From the NCBI GenBank assembly GCA_022447495.1, contig JAKVBH010000001.1, positions 83,033 through 130,392 of the forward strand: a stretch of 47,360 nucleotides of DNA, read 5' to 3'. The position numbers and the translations under genes are program-made. Below the pieces are notes generated by a model. That model had not been told where the DNA came from and made no database searches. It worked only from the letters and a program-made list of their open reading frames with translations. The stretch is from Marinovum sp. Lineage in GTDB: Bacteria > Pseudomonadota > Alphaproteobacteria > Rhodobacterales > Rhodobacteraceae. The first letter of the stretch is position 1; every line of letters starts with the position of its first letter. Positions 25,219 to 33,593 of the stretch are shown one piece after another.

Positions 25219-25260
25219 TACAGGGCTCCTGAGGGTTTCAAATGAATCGAAAGGGCAGAT

Positions 25261-26769
25261 TTATTCGCCGCGCGGAAAACGCTGGCTGTCTTCAAGGATG
25301 TTAAGGTCCATGTGATTGCGCATGTACCGTTCGGATGCGCGTTGCAGCGGTTGGTAATCCCATGGGAAATACGCACCATTGCGCAGCGCCTCATAGACGA
25401 TCCAACGCCGAGCTTGGCTCTCGCGGACCTGAGCATCGAACGTATCAAGGTCCCAACGCGCCTCAGATTTGGCGCGGAGGGTCTGTAGCGTTCCTTGGTG
25501 AGCCGGGTCCTCAGCGAGGTTGTTGAGCTCGTGGCGATCGTTGTCCAAGTTGAACAACTGATCCGGGTCAAGTGTGCAACGGTTGTATTTCCATGGGCCA
25601 TAACGCAGCGAGACCAGCGGAGCGTAGCTCGCCTCAGCTGCGTATTCCATGGCCACAGGGTTTGTCCGCTCCCCGCCTTCGGTGAGCGGCACGAGACTCT
25701 CGCCCGTTGTCCAATGCGCGACTTCCGCCAAAGACACACCCGCCAAATCGCAAAGCGTGGGACAGACATCGATTGTACTCACAGGTGCAGTGATCGTCTG
25801 CGCATCGACACCCGGCAAAGCCATCATCAAAGGCACCCGCGCAGAGCCTTCGTAAAAGCACATTTTGAACCACAGCCCACGTTCGCCCAGCATGTCCCCG
25901 TGATCCGAGACAAAGAGGATAACCGCCTCTTGGTGCGTGTCTTCCAGCACTTGAAGGAGTTCGCCGATCTTGGCATCCAAGTATGAGATATTGGCGAAGT
26001 AGGCGCGGCGCGAGCGGCGGATATCTTGGTCTGTTATTTTGAAATTGCGCCAATCATTTGCGTCAAAAATACGTTTCGCATGCGGGTCGTGATCTTCGTA
26101 CTCAAAGGAGGGCACGTCCGGCAGTAGATGTTCGGAATCTTCATAAAGGTCCCAATACCTCTTGCGCGCCACGTATGGGTCATGGGGGTGCGTGAAGCTG
26201 ACCGTCATGCACCAAGGCCGATCATCGCCGCCGCGCGAGAGATCATAGAGCTTGCGACCTGCTTGGTACGCCACTTCATCATCGTATTCGAGTTGATTTG
26301 TGATCTCGGCCACACCAGCCCCAGTGACCGAGCCCATGTTGTGATACCACCAGTCAATCCGCTTACCAGGTTTTCGGTAATCCGGCGTCCAACCGAAATC
26401 TGCGGGATAGATGTCAGTGGTCAGGCGCTCTTCAAAGCCGTGCATTTGATCGGGCCCGACGAAGTGCATCTTACCGGAGAGGCAGGTGTGGTAGCCAGCG
26501 CGGCGCAGATGGTGCGCATAAGTTGGAATGTCGGAGGCAAATTCCGCGGCATTGTCATAGACCCGCGTGCTAGAGGGCAGAAGACCCGACATGAAGCTGG
26601 CGCGACCCGGCGCACAGAGTGGCGACGCAGTATAGGTGTTGGCAAAACGCACCGAACGCTTGGCGAGCGCTTTCAGGTTCGGGGCATGGAGCCAATCGGC
26701 GGGGCCATCAGGGAACAGCGTCCCGTTGAGTTGGTCCACCATAAAGATGAGGATGTTTGGCTTGCTCAT
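25261..26769 (-). CDS. betC: Choline sulfatase
   Basis: BetC hydrolyses choline-O-sulfate to choline and sulfate, which feeds BetA. The 502-residue reading has the sulfatase start KPNILIFMVDQLNGTLFPDG with metal-binding Asp, and the formylglycine motif C-x-P-x-R as SPLCAPGRASFMSG (C52-R56), so it needs a formylglycine-generating system. VSDHGDMLGERGLWFKMCFY, HPHDPYV and the C-terminal DLNILEDSQRFPRGE-type tail fit choline sulfatases. The ATG at 26769 overlaps the betI stop (ATGA); a GTG three bases earlier is possible but less likely. BetC in the operon points to use of algal choline sulfate, as is usual in marine bacteria. Confidence 0.96.
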   Translation of the reverse strand: MSKPNILIFMVDQLNGTLFPDGPADWLHAPNLKALAKRSVRFANTYTASPLCAPGRASFMSGLLPSSTRVYDNAAEFASDIPTYAHHLRRAGYHTCLSGKMHFVGPDQMHGFEERLTTDIYPADFGWTPDYRKPGKRIDWWYHNMGSVTGAGVAEITNQLEYDDEVAYQAGRKLYDLSRGGDDRPWCMTVSFTHPHDPYVARKRYWDLYEDSEHLLPDVPSFEYEDHDPHAKRIFDANDWRNFKITDQDIRRSRRAYFANISYLDAKIGELLQVLEDTHQEAVILFVSDHGDMLGERGLWFKMCFYEGSARVPLMMALPGVDAQTITAPVSTIDVCPTLCDLAGVSLAEVAHWTTGESLVPLTEGGERTNPVAMEYAAEASYAPLVSLRYGPWKYNRCTLDPDQLFNLDNDRHELNNLAEDPAHQGTLQTLRAKSEARWDLDTFDAQVRESQARRWIVYEALRNGAYFPWDYQPLQRASERYMRNHMDLNILEDSQRFPRGE

Positions 26770-27344
26770 CACTGAGCCTCCAGCATGTCATCCAGGGCAT
26801 CAAGGGTAAGCCGCGTGGCTTCGGGTGCTCCCATAGCTCCGGCGCGCAAAGCTTGGCGCAAGTAATGACCGTCAATAAGCGCGCCAAGGGTCTCCGCCAT
26901 GGCCTCGGGTTTGCCAGTCAAAGGGCGCAATGCATGCAGCAAATTGGAGCGCAGCCGCGCACGATAGATGTGCAACAGATGCTCGGCGCGCGGCGATGTC
27001 TGCGCCATCACGTAAAAGTTCAACCAGGCAGCAATGGTCTGCGGCTTAAAGCAGGACGGCGCGAAAGACGCGCGCACCAAGGCGTCAAGCCTTCCCCGCC
27101 TTGTCTCGGCATTGCGCAAAGCGTCACGCACTTCGTCGTGAAAGCCGGCGAGGATATGAGCCATTGCAGCCAGAAAGAGGTCGTCTTTTCCACCGAAATA
27201 GTGATGCGCCAATCCAGACGAGACACCCGCACGTTTTGCGATACTCCCGACTGTGACATCGAGCGAGCCCTCGGCCCCAATCTCAGCGATTGTAGCTTCA
27301 ACAAGCGCCGCGCGGCGCACGGGTTCCATTCCAACTTTGGGCAT
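26769..27344 (-). CDS. betI: BetI repressor (TetR family)
   Basis: BetI represses the bet genes; choline relieves it. The 191 residues begin MPKVGMEPVRRAALVEATI, the usual BetI start, then IGAEGSLDVTVGSIAKRAGV with the helix-turn-helix and SSGLAHHYFGGKDDLFLAAM, in which the recognition helix ends in LAHHYF. The start at 27344 is preferred to the open frame from 27362. A strong palindrome lies 33 bases upstream (27378-27399), so autoregulation is likely. Its TGA overlaps betC by ATGA, so the operon reads betI-betC-betB-betA. Confidence 0.95.
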   Translation of the reverse strand: MPKVGMEPVRRAALVEATIAEIGAEGSLDVTVGSIAKRAGVSSGLAHHYFGGKDDLFLAAMAHILAGFHDEVRDALRNAETRRGRLDALVRASFAPSCFKPQTIAAWLNFYVMAQTSPRAEHLLHIYRARLRSNLLHALRPLTGKPEAMAETLGALIDGHYLRQALRAGAMGAPEATRLTLDALDDMLEAQ

Positions 27345-27377
27345 ACTCAACCTCCGGTCCAAAGAGGTGCCGGTTTT

Positions 27378-27399
27378 TTATTGATCAGTCAATCAATAA
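27378..27399 (-). promoter_or_regulatory. BetI-type operator
   Basis: A perfect inverted repeat, TTATTGAT (27378-27385), six-base spacer, ATCAATAA (27392-27399), lies 33 bases ahead of betI. Its core TTGA-NNNN-TCAA agrees with the shape of known BetI boxes. It overlaps the stop codon (27389-27391) of the ATP-grasp gene upstream, so betI must be read from a promoter inside or at the end of that gene, or by read-through. Confidence 0.72.
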
Positions 27400-28177
27400 A
27401 AACGAGCGCTTCCAAAGCCGCGACCAAAGCACCCAGATCGGCAGCATAAAAACCGGCTGCGTTGATGCAATTGGTCTCTAACATGGCGAGACCATCGGCA
27501 GTGCGGCAAATGTCTAGAACGTAGGCCCGCGCGTAGCCGGGGTTCGCCGCCACAAGACTTTGCGCAAAAGATAGAGCATCTTGATCAATGTCGGGGCGAT
27601 ATACAACACGAGAGCCCAAGACATAAAGCGAGTGGGTCACCACCCGGTCATCTACGATCCAAAGACGCCATTCACTTTGGATTTTCGCTGGATAGCTAAA
27701 CATCATCTCAGTATCTGGGCGCAGCGAACCAGCGGGGATCTCGTGTTCTTCCAGTTTGAGAACCCTGGCTGCGGTTTCGTGAATCTCGAGGCCTGACTTT
27801 ACTGAGCCCGCGACCTCCTTGCTATCGGAGACAGGACGCATGAACCAAGCGCGTTCGTCCTTGGGCAGCCTAGCAGGCACCTCATCAAGCCGTAGAAAGA
27901 GCACGTCCGGACCATTGAGCATAAACGGCTGCCAAGCTTCTTCATGCACAAATGGACGAAGCCGAAACACGCCTGGGTGCAAGCCCTTCTTCTCGGCATA
28001 GCGCCACAGAGTATACGAGCCAAAAAGCAAAACCTGGTTCGGATCGTCGATGACCGGCTCAGGGTCAAGCTCGCCCACAAAGGGCACGACCTTGTGCCAA
28101 GTATAGTTTACACCCTGCCTGTCCAACGCATGGGCAAGCTTCTCGGTGTCCTCAAAGCGTTGCAGAACCCACTGCAT
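27389..28177 (-). CDS. ATP-grasp domain protein (DUF4343-like)
   Basis: A 262-residue ATP-grasp type protein, a fold that makes amide or similar bonds with ATP through an acyl-phosphate. Family hints are the WFMRPVSDSKEVAG phosphate-binding part, IQSEWRLWIVDDRVVTHSLY with the ligand-binding E-R pair, and AYVLDICRTADGLAMLETNC in which the D and E/N metal ligands sit. This pattern matches what is called DUF4343 (ATP-grasp). Start at 28177 overlaps the stop of the aldo-keto reductase gene (ATGA); the TTG at 28180 is less likely. No partner amine or acid can be guessed. The gene stands between the reductase and the bet operon. Confidence 0.75.
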   Translation of the reverse strand: MQWVLQRFEDTEKLAHALDRQGVNYTWHKVVPFVGELDPEPVIDDPNQVLLFGSYTLWRYAEKKGLHPGVFRLRPFVHEEAWQPFMLNGPDVLFLRLDEVPARLPKDERAWFMRPVSDSKEVAGSVKSGLEIHETAARVLKLEEHEIPAGSLRPDTEMMFSYPAKIQSEWRLWIVDDRVVTHSLYVLGSRVVYRPDIDQDALSFAQSLVAANPGYARAYVLDICRTADGLAMLETNCINAAGFYAADLGALVAALEALVFID

Positions 28178-29226
28178 CAATAGGGCATCGGATGTTGGCG
28201 ATGCACGGCATCGATGTCTGACATCAACTCATCCGTCAGTGTCGTTTCTGTAGCGCTCAGGATATGCTCAAGCTGTGTGCAGGTTGTGGCACCAAAGATT
28301 GAGCTTGCGACGAAGGGGCGGCGCGCAGACCAGATCAAAGCCATGTGAATTGGATCGACACCGTGGTCAGCCGCGAGTTTGAGATAGGCATCCACGGCCG
28401 GATAGATACGTTCTGAATTCCGCCCACCCAGGCCTTCGGAAATCGACTTTCGTGAACCTTTTGGAATGGCGCCGTTTTGATATTTGCCTGTGAGCAAGCC
28501 CGTACCAAGTGGCGAGAACGGCAAAAGACCCACGTCTTCATGCACCATCAGTTCTGCCAGATCGGTATCCGCCATGCGGCACACCAGCGAATACTCGTTT
28601 TGAATAGAGGCAACGCGGGGGCCACCGGTGCGTTCGGCGGCGGCAAGCCATTGGGCGGTGCCCCAGGCGCTTTCATTGGAGAGGCCAAACGCGCGGATCG
28701 TGCCCCGATCGACCTCGTGCGCCAGGGCATCAAGGCATTCTTCCATGTTCTCGACGATCTCGGCGCGGGTCACCGCAGAGGATGAGGGATCGTAGCTCCA
28801 GTTTTGGCGAAACATATAGGAGCCTCGGTTCGGCCAGTGGAACTGATAGAGGTCAATCACATCCGTTTGCAGGCGTTCGAGTGAGGCTTCAATCGCGCTG
28901 GAAATCGTGGCTGCGGAAATCGGTGCGCCGTCGCGCACGGCCTTTAGCCCTTCTCCGGAGTGTTTTGTTGCGATAAGCATGTCGGCCCGCCGTCCTGACT
29001 TGGCCACCCAATTACCAATGATACGCTCACTGTTTCCAATGGTCTCGGCGCTGACGGGATTCACCGGATACATCTCGGCAGTGTCGATAAAGTTGATCTC
29101 ACCATCGAGGGCCATGTCGATCTGTTTATGGGATTCAACTTCATCCGTTTGCGTACCAAAGGTCATGGTGCCCAAGCACAGCTCAGAAACAGCGAGGCCC
29201 GTGCAGCCCAATGGGTTCATTTTCAT
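28177..29226 (-). CDS. Tas-like aldo-keto reductase
   Basis: An NADP-dependent aldo-keto reductase of about 349 residues, close to E. coli Tas. Markers: NPLGCTGLAVSELCLGTMTFG, INFIDTAEMYPVNPVSAETIGNSE with catalytic D and Y (the long insert PVNPVSAETIG before IGNW is the Tas form), TKHSGEG with the catalytic lysine and DLYQFHWPNRG with the histidine. The open frame begins at 29283, but the start at 29226 gives MKMNPLGCTG as in the family. It is coupled by ATGA to the ATP-grasp gene downstream. The substrate is unknown. Confidence 0.9.
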   Translation of the reverse strand: MKMNPLGCTGLAVSELCLGTMTFGTQTDEVESHKQIDMALDGEINFIDTAEMYPVNPVSAETIGNSERIIGNWVAKSGRRADMLIATKHSGEGLKAVRDGAPISAATISSAIEASLERLQTDVIDLYQFHWPNRGSYMFRQNWSYDPSSSAVTRAEIVENMEECLDALAHEVDRGTIRAFGLSNESAWGTAQWLAAAERTGGPRVASIQNEYSLVCRMADTDLAELMVHEDVGLLPFSPLGTGLLTGKYQNGAIPKGSRKSISEGLGGRNSERIYPAVDAYLKLAADHGVDPIHMALIWSARRPFVASSIFGATTCTQLEHILSATETTLTDELMSDIDAVHRQHPMPY

Positions 29227-29295
29227 AGCAACAATCCAGGATCTAAGCATGTCTCGCAAAAGTAGACGCCGGTTTTGCGCCACTCAGACATGCGG

Positions 29296-30267
29296 TTAAA
29301 TGCAAGCGCGGGCGTCGAAGATAAAGCCCAGCATATTGAGAAGAACTTGCGCGGCGAGGATCGCGGTGGATCCGGTTGGGTCGTAGTCAGGGGCGACCTC
29401 AACGAGATCAATGCCCACAACGGGGTGCGTCTTAGCCAAAGCTTGGAGCATTTCGAGCACGTCATAGTAGAGGAAACCGCCATGTGACGGCGTGCCTGTG
29501 CCCGGCGCAATAGATGGACAAAAAGCGTCGATGTCGATGGTAACATAAACAGGTGCGCCTTTGGGAATACGCTCAATCACGCCTGTCGGCCCAATCGCAC
29601 GGGCTTGGCGGACAGAGAGGATATCGGAGCCCATAGCCCGAGCATCTTCGTAACCCTCTTTCGCTGTGGAAGAGACATTCCGGATGCCGACTTGAGTGAG
29701 GCCTGTGACATAGGACAGCTCTGCCGCGCGGCGCATTGGGTTGCCGTGGCCATGGCGTACACCGTGACGCTCATCGACAAAGTCGAGATGGGCATCAATC
29801 TGAAGCACATGAAAATCAGGACCCGCATACTCTGGCCCACCAAAGGCCCGGATGCAGGGGATATTGATCGAATGGTCGCCTCCGATGATCACCGGAAGTG
29901 CTCCGGCTGAGAGAGCCGCACGGACGCCGGTCTCTATGTTGGCGTGGCTTTTCTCGGTGTCAGTGTGCACAATGTCCGCATCGCCCATATCCACAATCCG
30001 CACATCGCCATCGAGATATGTGGCATCATCTTCGTGGTCATATGCTCCGGCATGACCAAAGGAGAACAGCGTCGAGGCTTCGCGCACAGAGCGCGGCCCA
30101 AACCGCGCACCAGACCGCCATTGAGTGCCAAAATCAAACGGCGCCCCGAGGACCGCAACATCGGCCTCGATCTTGGACCAATCGGGCTCGTAAGGCCTTT
30201 TGCCAAATGTAGAAATCCCCACAAAAGGTAGTTCAAGTCGCCCACTTTCGTAGCCATGTCTTGACAT
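29296..30267 (-). CDS. Agmatinase/guanidino-acid ureohydrolase
   Basis: A member of the arginase/agmatinase/formiminoglutamase family: Mn-dependent hydrolysis of a guanidino group to urea. At 323 residues from MSRHGYESG it carries the metal motifs GGDHSI, DAHLDFVDE and DIDAFCPSIAPGTGTP, the last being the signature of agmatinase-like enzymes. LGAPFDFGTQWRSGARFGPRSVREAS is the N-terminal family block. The gene is divergent from the imuA-like gene; the open frame to 30369 overlaps that promoter, so 30267 is chosen. Agmatine, guanidinobutyrate or guanidinopropionate are all possible substrates; the context does not choose between them. Confidence 0.9.
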   Translation of the reverse strand: MSRHGYESGRLELPFVGISTFGKRPYEPDWSKIEADVAVLGAPFDFGTQWRSGARFGPRSVREASTLFSFGHAGAYDHEDDATYLDGDVRIVDMGDADIVHTDTEKSHANIETGVRAALSAGALPVIIGGDHSINIPCIRAFGGPEYAGPDFHVLQIDAHLDFVDERHGVRHGHGNPMRRAAELSYVTGLTQVGIRNVSSTAKEGYEDARAMGSDILSVRQARAIGPTGVIERIPKGAPVYVTIDIDAFCPSIAPGTGTPSHGGFLYYDVLEMLQALAKTHPVVGIDLVEVAPDYDPTGSTAILAAQVLLNMLGFIFDARACI

Positions 30268-30331
30268 GCTGTGCCTCCCACTTGGATCAGAGAGTGTAGG
30301 GTGCGGCACAGAATGACAAGAGCAGGAATCA

Positions 30332-30359
30332 TTGAGAACAATTAGCGAACATGTATAAT
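30332..30359 (+). promoter_or_regulatory. SOS promoter: -35, LexA box and -10 of the imuA-like gene
   Basis: TTGAGA (30332-30337), a 16-base spacer and a perfect TATAAT (30354-30359) form a strong sigma-70 type promoter. Between them lies GAAC-AATTAGC-GAAC (30336-30350), an exact match to the alphaproteobacterial LexA consensus GAAC-N7-GAAC. The expected transcription start near 30366 is only about two bases ahead of the ATG (30368), so the message would be leaderless or nearly so. Confidence 0.85.
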
Positions 30360-30367
30360 ATTTCGCC

Positions 30368-30997
30368 ATGCATACTGCCGCCGCGCTTTTAGACTGTCGC
30401 TATCATAATCTGCGCCCAAGCCTATCGCTTTTGGGTGGCGGGATCAGCTTGGTTGAGGGACGACTGCATGAAGCCTGTGGCCCCGCGCGGTGGAGCTTTG
30501 CGGCTTGGGTCGCCGGTGCCGTACAATCGAGCCGACAAGGCCCTGTGCTCTGGTTGCATCTTGGCTGGCAAGGCGACCCCTTGAACCCGCCAGGCCTGGC
30601 CGCCTTTTGCGCCCCAGAGCGGTTCCTCTTTGTAGCGATCTCAAAGATGGACGACATGCTTTGGTCCATGGAAGAGAGCCTGCGCGCGGGCTGCGCACCT
30701 CTTGTTGTGGCGGATGCGGCGGAGCTGCCCACCCTGACACAAGTGCGACGGCTGCATTTGGCGTGCGAACAAGGGGCCGGTGTCTTGGGTGTACCGCCGC
30801 TAGGGCTCTTGCTTACACCCGGTGAAAAGGGCGGCGCGCCAGGCGTAGAAAGTCGCTGGCACCTCGCCCCCCGCCACAAGGCCGCCCATGCCGGATGGCA
30901 CCTCTCCCGCCTCCGCGCCCGCACAGCACCCGAAGCACAATTCTCGGTAGGGCTTGGGCCCAAAGGCCCCGTCTGTGGCCCAGCGCACAAGTCCTAA
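30368..30997 (+). CDS. ImuA-like (RecA/SulA-related) SOS protein, orphan
   Basis: A 209-residue protein that I take for the ImuA type: MHTAAALLDCRYHNLRPSLS, then GGGISLVEGRLHEACGPARW (a Walker A-like turn in weak form), VLWLHLGWQGDPLNP, RFLFVAISKMDDMLWSMEES and a basic C-terminal half with WHLSRLRARTAPEAQ. ImuA works with ImuB and DnaE2 in SOS mutagenesis, but neither follows here; the next gene is an MFS transporter. The LexA box in the promoter supports an SOS role independently. No ribosome site is visible ahead of the ATG. Similarity is from memory, so the family call is moderate. Confidence 0.68.
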   Translation: MHTAAALLDCRYHNLRPSLSLLGGGISLVEGRLHEACGPARWSFAAWVAGAVQSSRQGPVLWLHLGWQGDPLNPPGLAAFCAPERFLFVAISKMDDMLWSMEESLRAGCAPLVVADAAELPTLTQVRRLHLACEQGAGVLGVPPLGLLLTPGEKGGAPGVESRWHLAPRHKAAHAGWHLSRLRARTAPEAQFSVGLGPKGPVCGPAHKS

Positions 30998-31118
30998 AGA
31001 CCGTTTGTACACATTTCGATTGGGCCTCGGGCACCATCAAAGACGACGAAATAGCGAAAACGACGATCCTTTGTCGTTTGGGCGCAGTTTGGGAAACTCA
31101 GCGGTATATGGCTTGGGC

Positions 31119-32339
31119 ATGCGGATGATGATTTCTTTTGCCGCCCTGATTCTATCAGTGTTGCTATTGCAGTTGAGCTCCGGTGCAGTTGCGCCGCTTG
31201 ATGCGCTATCAGGGTTGAGCCTGGGGTTTACGACTGCACAGATCGGCTGGCTCGGTTCTGCGCATTTTGTAGGGTTTTTCGTTGGCTGTTGGTGGGCGCC
31301 GCGGCTAATGGGGTCCGTTGGGCACTCGCGCGCTTTTGCGGTTTTCACTGCTATGGGAGCGATCGGGCTGTTGGCCCACATGCTCGTCATTGATCCGCGC
31401 GCATGGATCATCATGCGGGTGGCTTCGGGCCTTTGTGTGGCTGGTTGCTACACTGTCATTGAAGCCTGGCTACAGGCGAAACTTACCAATGAGACACGTG
31501 GGCGCGCGATGGGTCTGTATCGGTCGGCGGACTTGGGTGCGTCTCTTGCTGCCCAGTTGTTGATCGGTGTGTTGGAGCCCGCGAGCTATATTTCCTACAA
31601 CCTCCTCGCCATCATTTGCTGTGCGGCTATTTTGCCATTGGCGTTGACGACCCAGAGCCCACCAAAAGTGACAAAAGCACCACGCCTTCGCCCGCGCTTG
31701 GCCATTCAAAGCTCTCCGCTTGCGGGTGCTGCGGTGATCGTTGCGGCTCTGTCGTCTGCGTCATTTCGGATGGTCGGTCCTGTCTATGGCGACGTCGTTG
31801 GCCTCACGGCGGATCAGATCGCGTGGTTCCTTGCCGCTTTTGTCTTGGGCGGCGCGTTTGCGCAATGGCCCGCAGGTTGGTTAGCGGATCGCTATGATCG
31901 ACGCTGGGTTTTGATCGGGATGTCCGTAGCCGCCATGGGCAGTTGTGCTTTGACGGTCTCATTGCAAGCCACAGGGACGACAGGCGTCATGATCGCAGCC
32001 GCAATCTTTGGGCTGACGACCTTTCCGATCTATTCCGTGGCGGCCGCTCACGCCCACGACTTTGCCAAATCAGAAGAACGGGTGGAATTATCAGCCGCTT
32101 TGATGTTCTTTTACGCGCTTGGCGCCATCGCGGCACCTGCAACCGCATCGCTTTTGATCGACGCCTATGGCCCAGGTGCGCTCTTTGCCATGCTGGCCGT
32201 AGGACATGGCGTTCTCGTGATTTTTGGTGTCGCCCGGATGGCTGCTCGGCCAACGTCGGAAAAACGCACGCGCTACATCTATGCTCCACGCACCTCCTTT
32301 TCGATTGGTCGTTTGTTGTCAAAAGAGCGCGAGAAATAA
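31119..32339 (+). CDS. MFS transporter
   Basis: A 406-residue major facilitator with 12 hydrophobic segments, in the YcaD-like branch by its look. FTTAQIGWLGSAHFVGFFVGCWW spans helix 2, and AEAWLQAKLTNETRGRAMGLYR-like text (written IEAWLQAKLTNETRG, then RAMGLYRSADLG) marks the helix 4-5 loop; the second-half MFS signature is GWLADRYDRRWVLIG. The frame is open from 30954, but the start at 31119 gives the first helix directly. The stop codon (32337-32339) abuts the stop of the convergent enolase-family gene with no base between. Substrate unknown. Confidence 0.87.
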   Translation: MRMMISFAALILSVLLLQLSSGAVAPLDALSGLSLGFTTAQIGWLGSAHFVGFFVGCWWAPRLMGSVGHSRAFAVFTAMGAIGLLAHMLVIDPRAWIIMRVASGLCVAGCYTVIEAWLQAKLTNETRGRAMGLYRSADLGASLAAQLLIGVLEPASYISYNLLAIICCAAILPLALTTQSPPKVTKAPRLRPRLAIQSSPLAGAAVIVAALSSASFRMVGPVYGDVVGLTADQIAWFLAAFVLGGAFAQWPAGWLADRYDRRWVLIGMSVAAMGSCALTVSLQATGTTGVMIAAAIFGLTTFPIYSVAAAHAHDFAKSEERVELSAALMFFYALGAIAAPATASLLIDAYGPGALFAMLAVGHGVLVIFGVARMAARPTSEKRTRYIYAPRTSFSIGRLLSKEREK

Positions 32340-33572
32340 TCACTCCTTCACCGGCGGCGCACCACCAGAAAAGCTATTGCCTCTTTCGTAATCACACGGC
32401 GCGTCCTGCATTTGAAGATGCAAGCCATCGCCGTTGTAGGGGTGCGCACGCGCGAGGTCTTCGTCGATTTCAATGCCCAGCCCTGGCGTTTGCGGCGGCG
32501 TAACAAAACCCCCGTCGACCTTGAGCGCGCCTTTGATGAGGGCGCGGTGGAAATCGGTTTCGATCGATTCAATCATCAACAAGTTCGGGATCGATGCAGC
32601 CAGGTGGATGTTGGCGGCCCACTCAACCGGACCGGCGTAGAGATGCGGAGCCATTTGAGCGTTATATGTCTCAGCCATCGCCGCGATCTTGCGGCACTCC
32701 CAGATGCCTCCGGCGCGGCCCAAAGCGGGCTGGAGGATCGTCGCCGCCCCCTGGCGCAACACCGGCGCAAATTCGGCACGCGTGGTGAGACGTTCTCCCG
32801 TGGCCACTGGGATGCCAACCGCAGCCGCGACTTTAGCCATCTCGGCCACATTATCAGGTGGGATCGGCTCCTCGTACCAAAGCGGATCATACGGTGCGAT
32901 GGCGCGCCCCAAACGGATGGCACCACCCGTTGAGAACTGTCCGTGGGTTCCAAAAAGGAGGTCCGCGCGTGTGCCAACCGCGTCGCGAACCGCTTTGCAA
33001 AAGCGCACGGACATATCGATGTCACGCATGCCCGGCATATGGCCACCACGCATTGTGTAGGGGCCCGCGGGATCAAATTTGACCGCAGTGTAGCCATCTG
33101 CCACGCAGGCTTCAGCAGCCTCGGCGGCCATGTCTGGGGTCACCCAAAAGGCATCAATGTCATGTGACGAGAGGGGGTAAAGATAAGTGTAAGCACGCAA
33201 GCGCTCATTCATCAGTCCGCCGATCAGCGCCCAAACCGGGCGGCCCCGCGCCTTACCTAGGATATCCCAACATGCGATCTCGAGACCAGAGTAGGCGCCC
33301 ATCACCGTAAGATCGGGGCGCTGGGTGAAGCCGGAGGAATAGGTGCGGCGGAACATACGCTCGACGTTCTCTGGGTTCTCGCCCTCGAAATAGCGGGAAA
33401 AAACATCTTCGATCACGGCACGCATCGCCTCGGGCCCGACAGAACTGGCGTAGCATTCGCCCCACCCTGTAATCCCGTCGTTGGTGGTGAGTTTGACCAA
33501 TATCCAATACCGGCCTCCCCAACCGGGTGCAGGTGGTGATGTGATTAAAACGTCGAGCGCTTGTAATTTCAT
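32340..33572 (-). CDS. Mandelate racemase/muconate lactonizing family enzyme (enolase superfamily)
   Basis: A 410-residue acid-sugar dehydratase-like enzyme. The N-terminal capping domain (about 1-125) is followed by the barrel: TAVKFDPAGPYTMRGG, DLLFGTHGQFSTGG, PLWYEEPIPPDN, VATGERLTT, LQPALGRAGGIWE and MAPHLYAGPVEW. The second and third metal ligands (EEP, GER) and the histidine (APH) match the galactonate dehydratase type. The first metal ligand Asp (DFHGR in GalD) is a Gly in GTHGQ and the QPD Asp is Ala in QPAL. I recall relatives with the same change, so this is probably a subfamily of unknown function rather than a dead enzyme. Last gene of a six-gene operon. Confidence 0.88.
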   Translation of the reverse strand: MKLQALDVLITSPPAPGWGGRYWILVKLTTNDGITGWGECYASSVGPEAMRAVIEDVFSRYFEGENPENVERMFRRTYSSGFTQRPDLTVMGAYSGLEIACWDILGKARGRPVWALIGGLMNERLRAYTYLYPLSSHDIDAFWVTPDMAAEAAEACVADGYTAVKFDPAGPYTMRGGHMPGMRDIDMSVRFCKAVRDAVGTRADLLFGTHGQFSTGGAIRLGRAIAPYDPLWYEEPIPPDNVAEMAKVAAAVGIPVATGERLTTRAEFAPVLRQGAATILQPALGRAGGIWECRKIAAMAETYNAQMAPHLYAGPVEWAANIHLAASIPNLLMIESIETDFHRALIKGALKVDGGFVTPPQTPGLGIEIDEDLARAHPYNGDGLHLQMQDAPCDYERGNSFSGGAPPVKE

Positions 33573-33593
33573 GGGCGTGCTCTTTTGTGCAAA

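Noticed and set aside
30403-30990. Minus-strand frames opposite the imuA-like gene
   Set aside because: They would erase the gene with the LexA-controlled promoter, and their translations look random.
32340-32345. Fusion or frameshift at the zero-base junction of the MFS and enolase-family genes
   Set aside because: Both stop codons are intact and both proteins have normal ends; they simply abut in convergent orientation.
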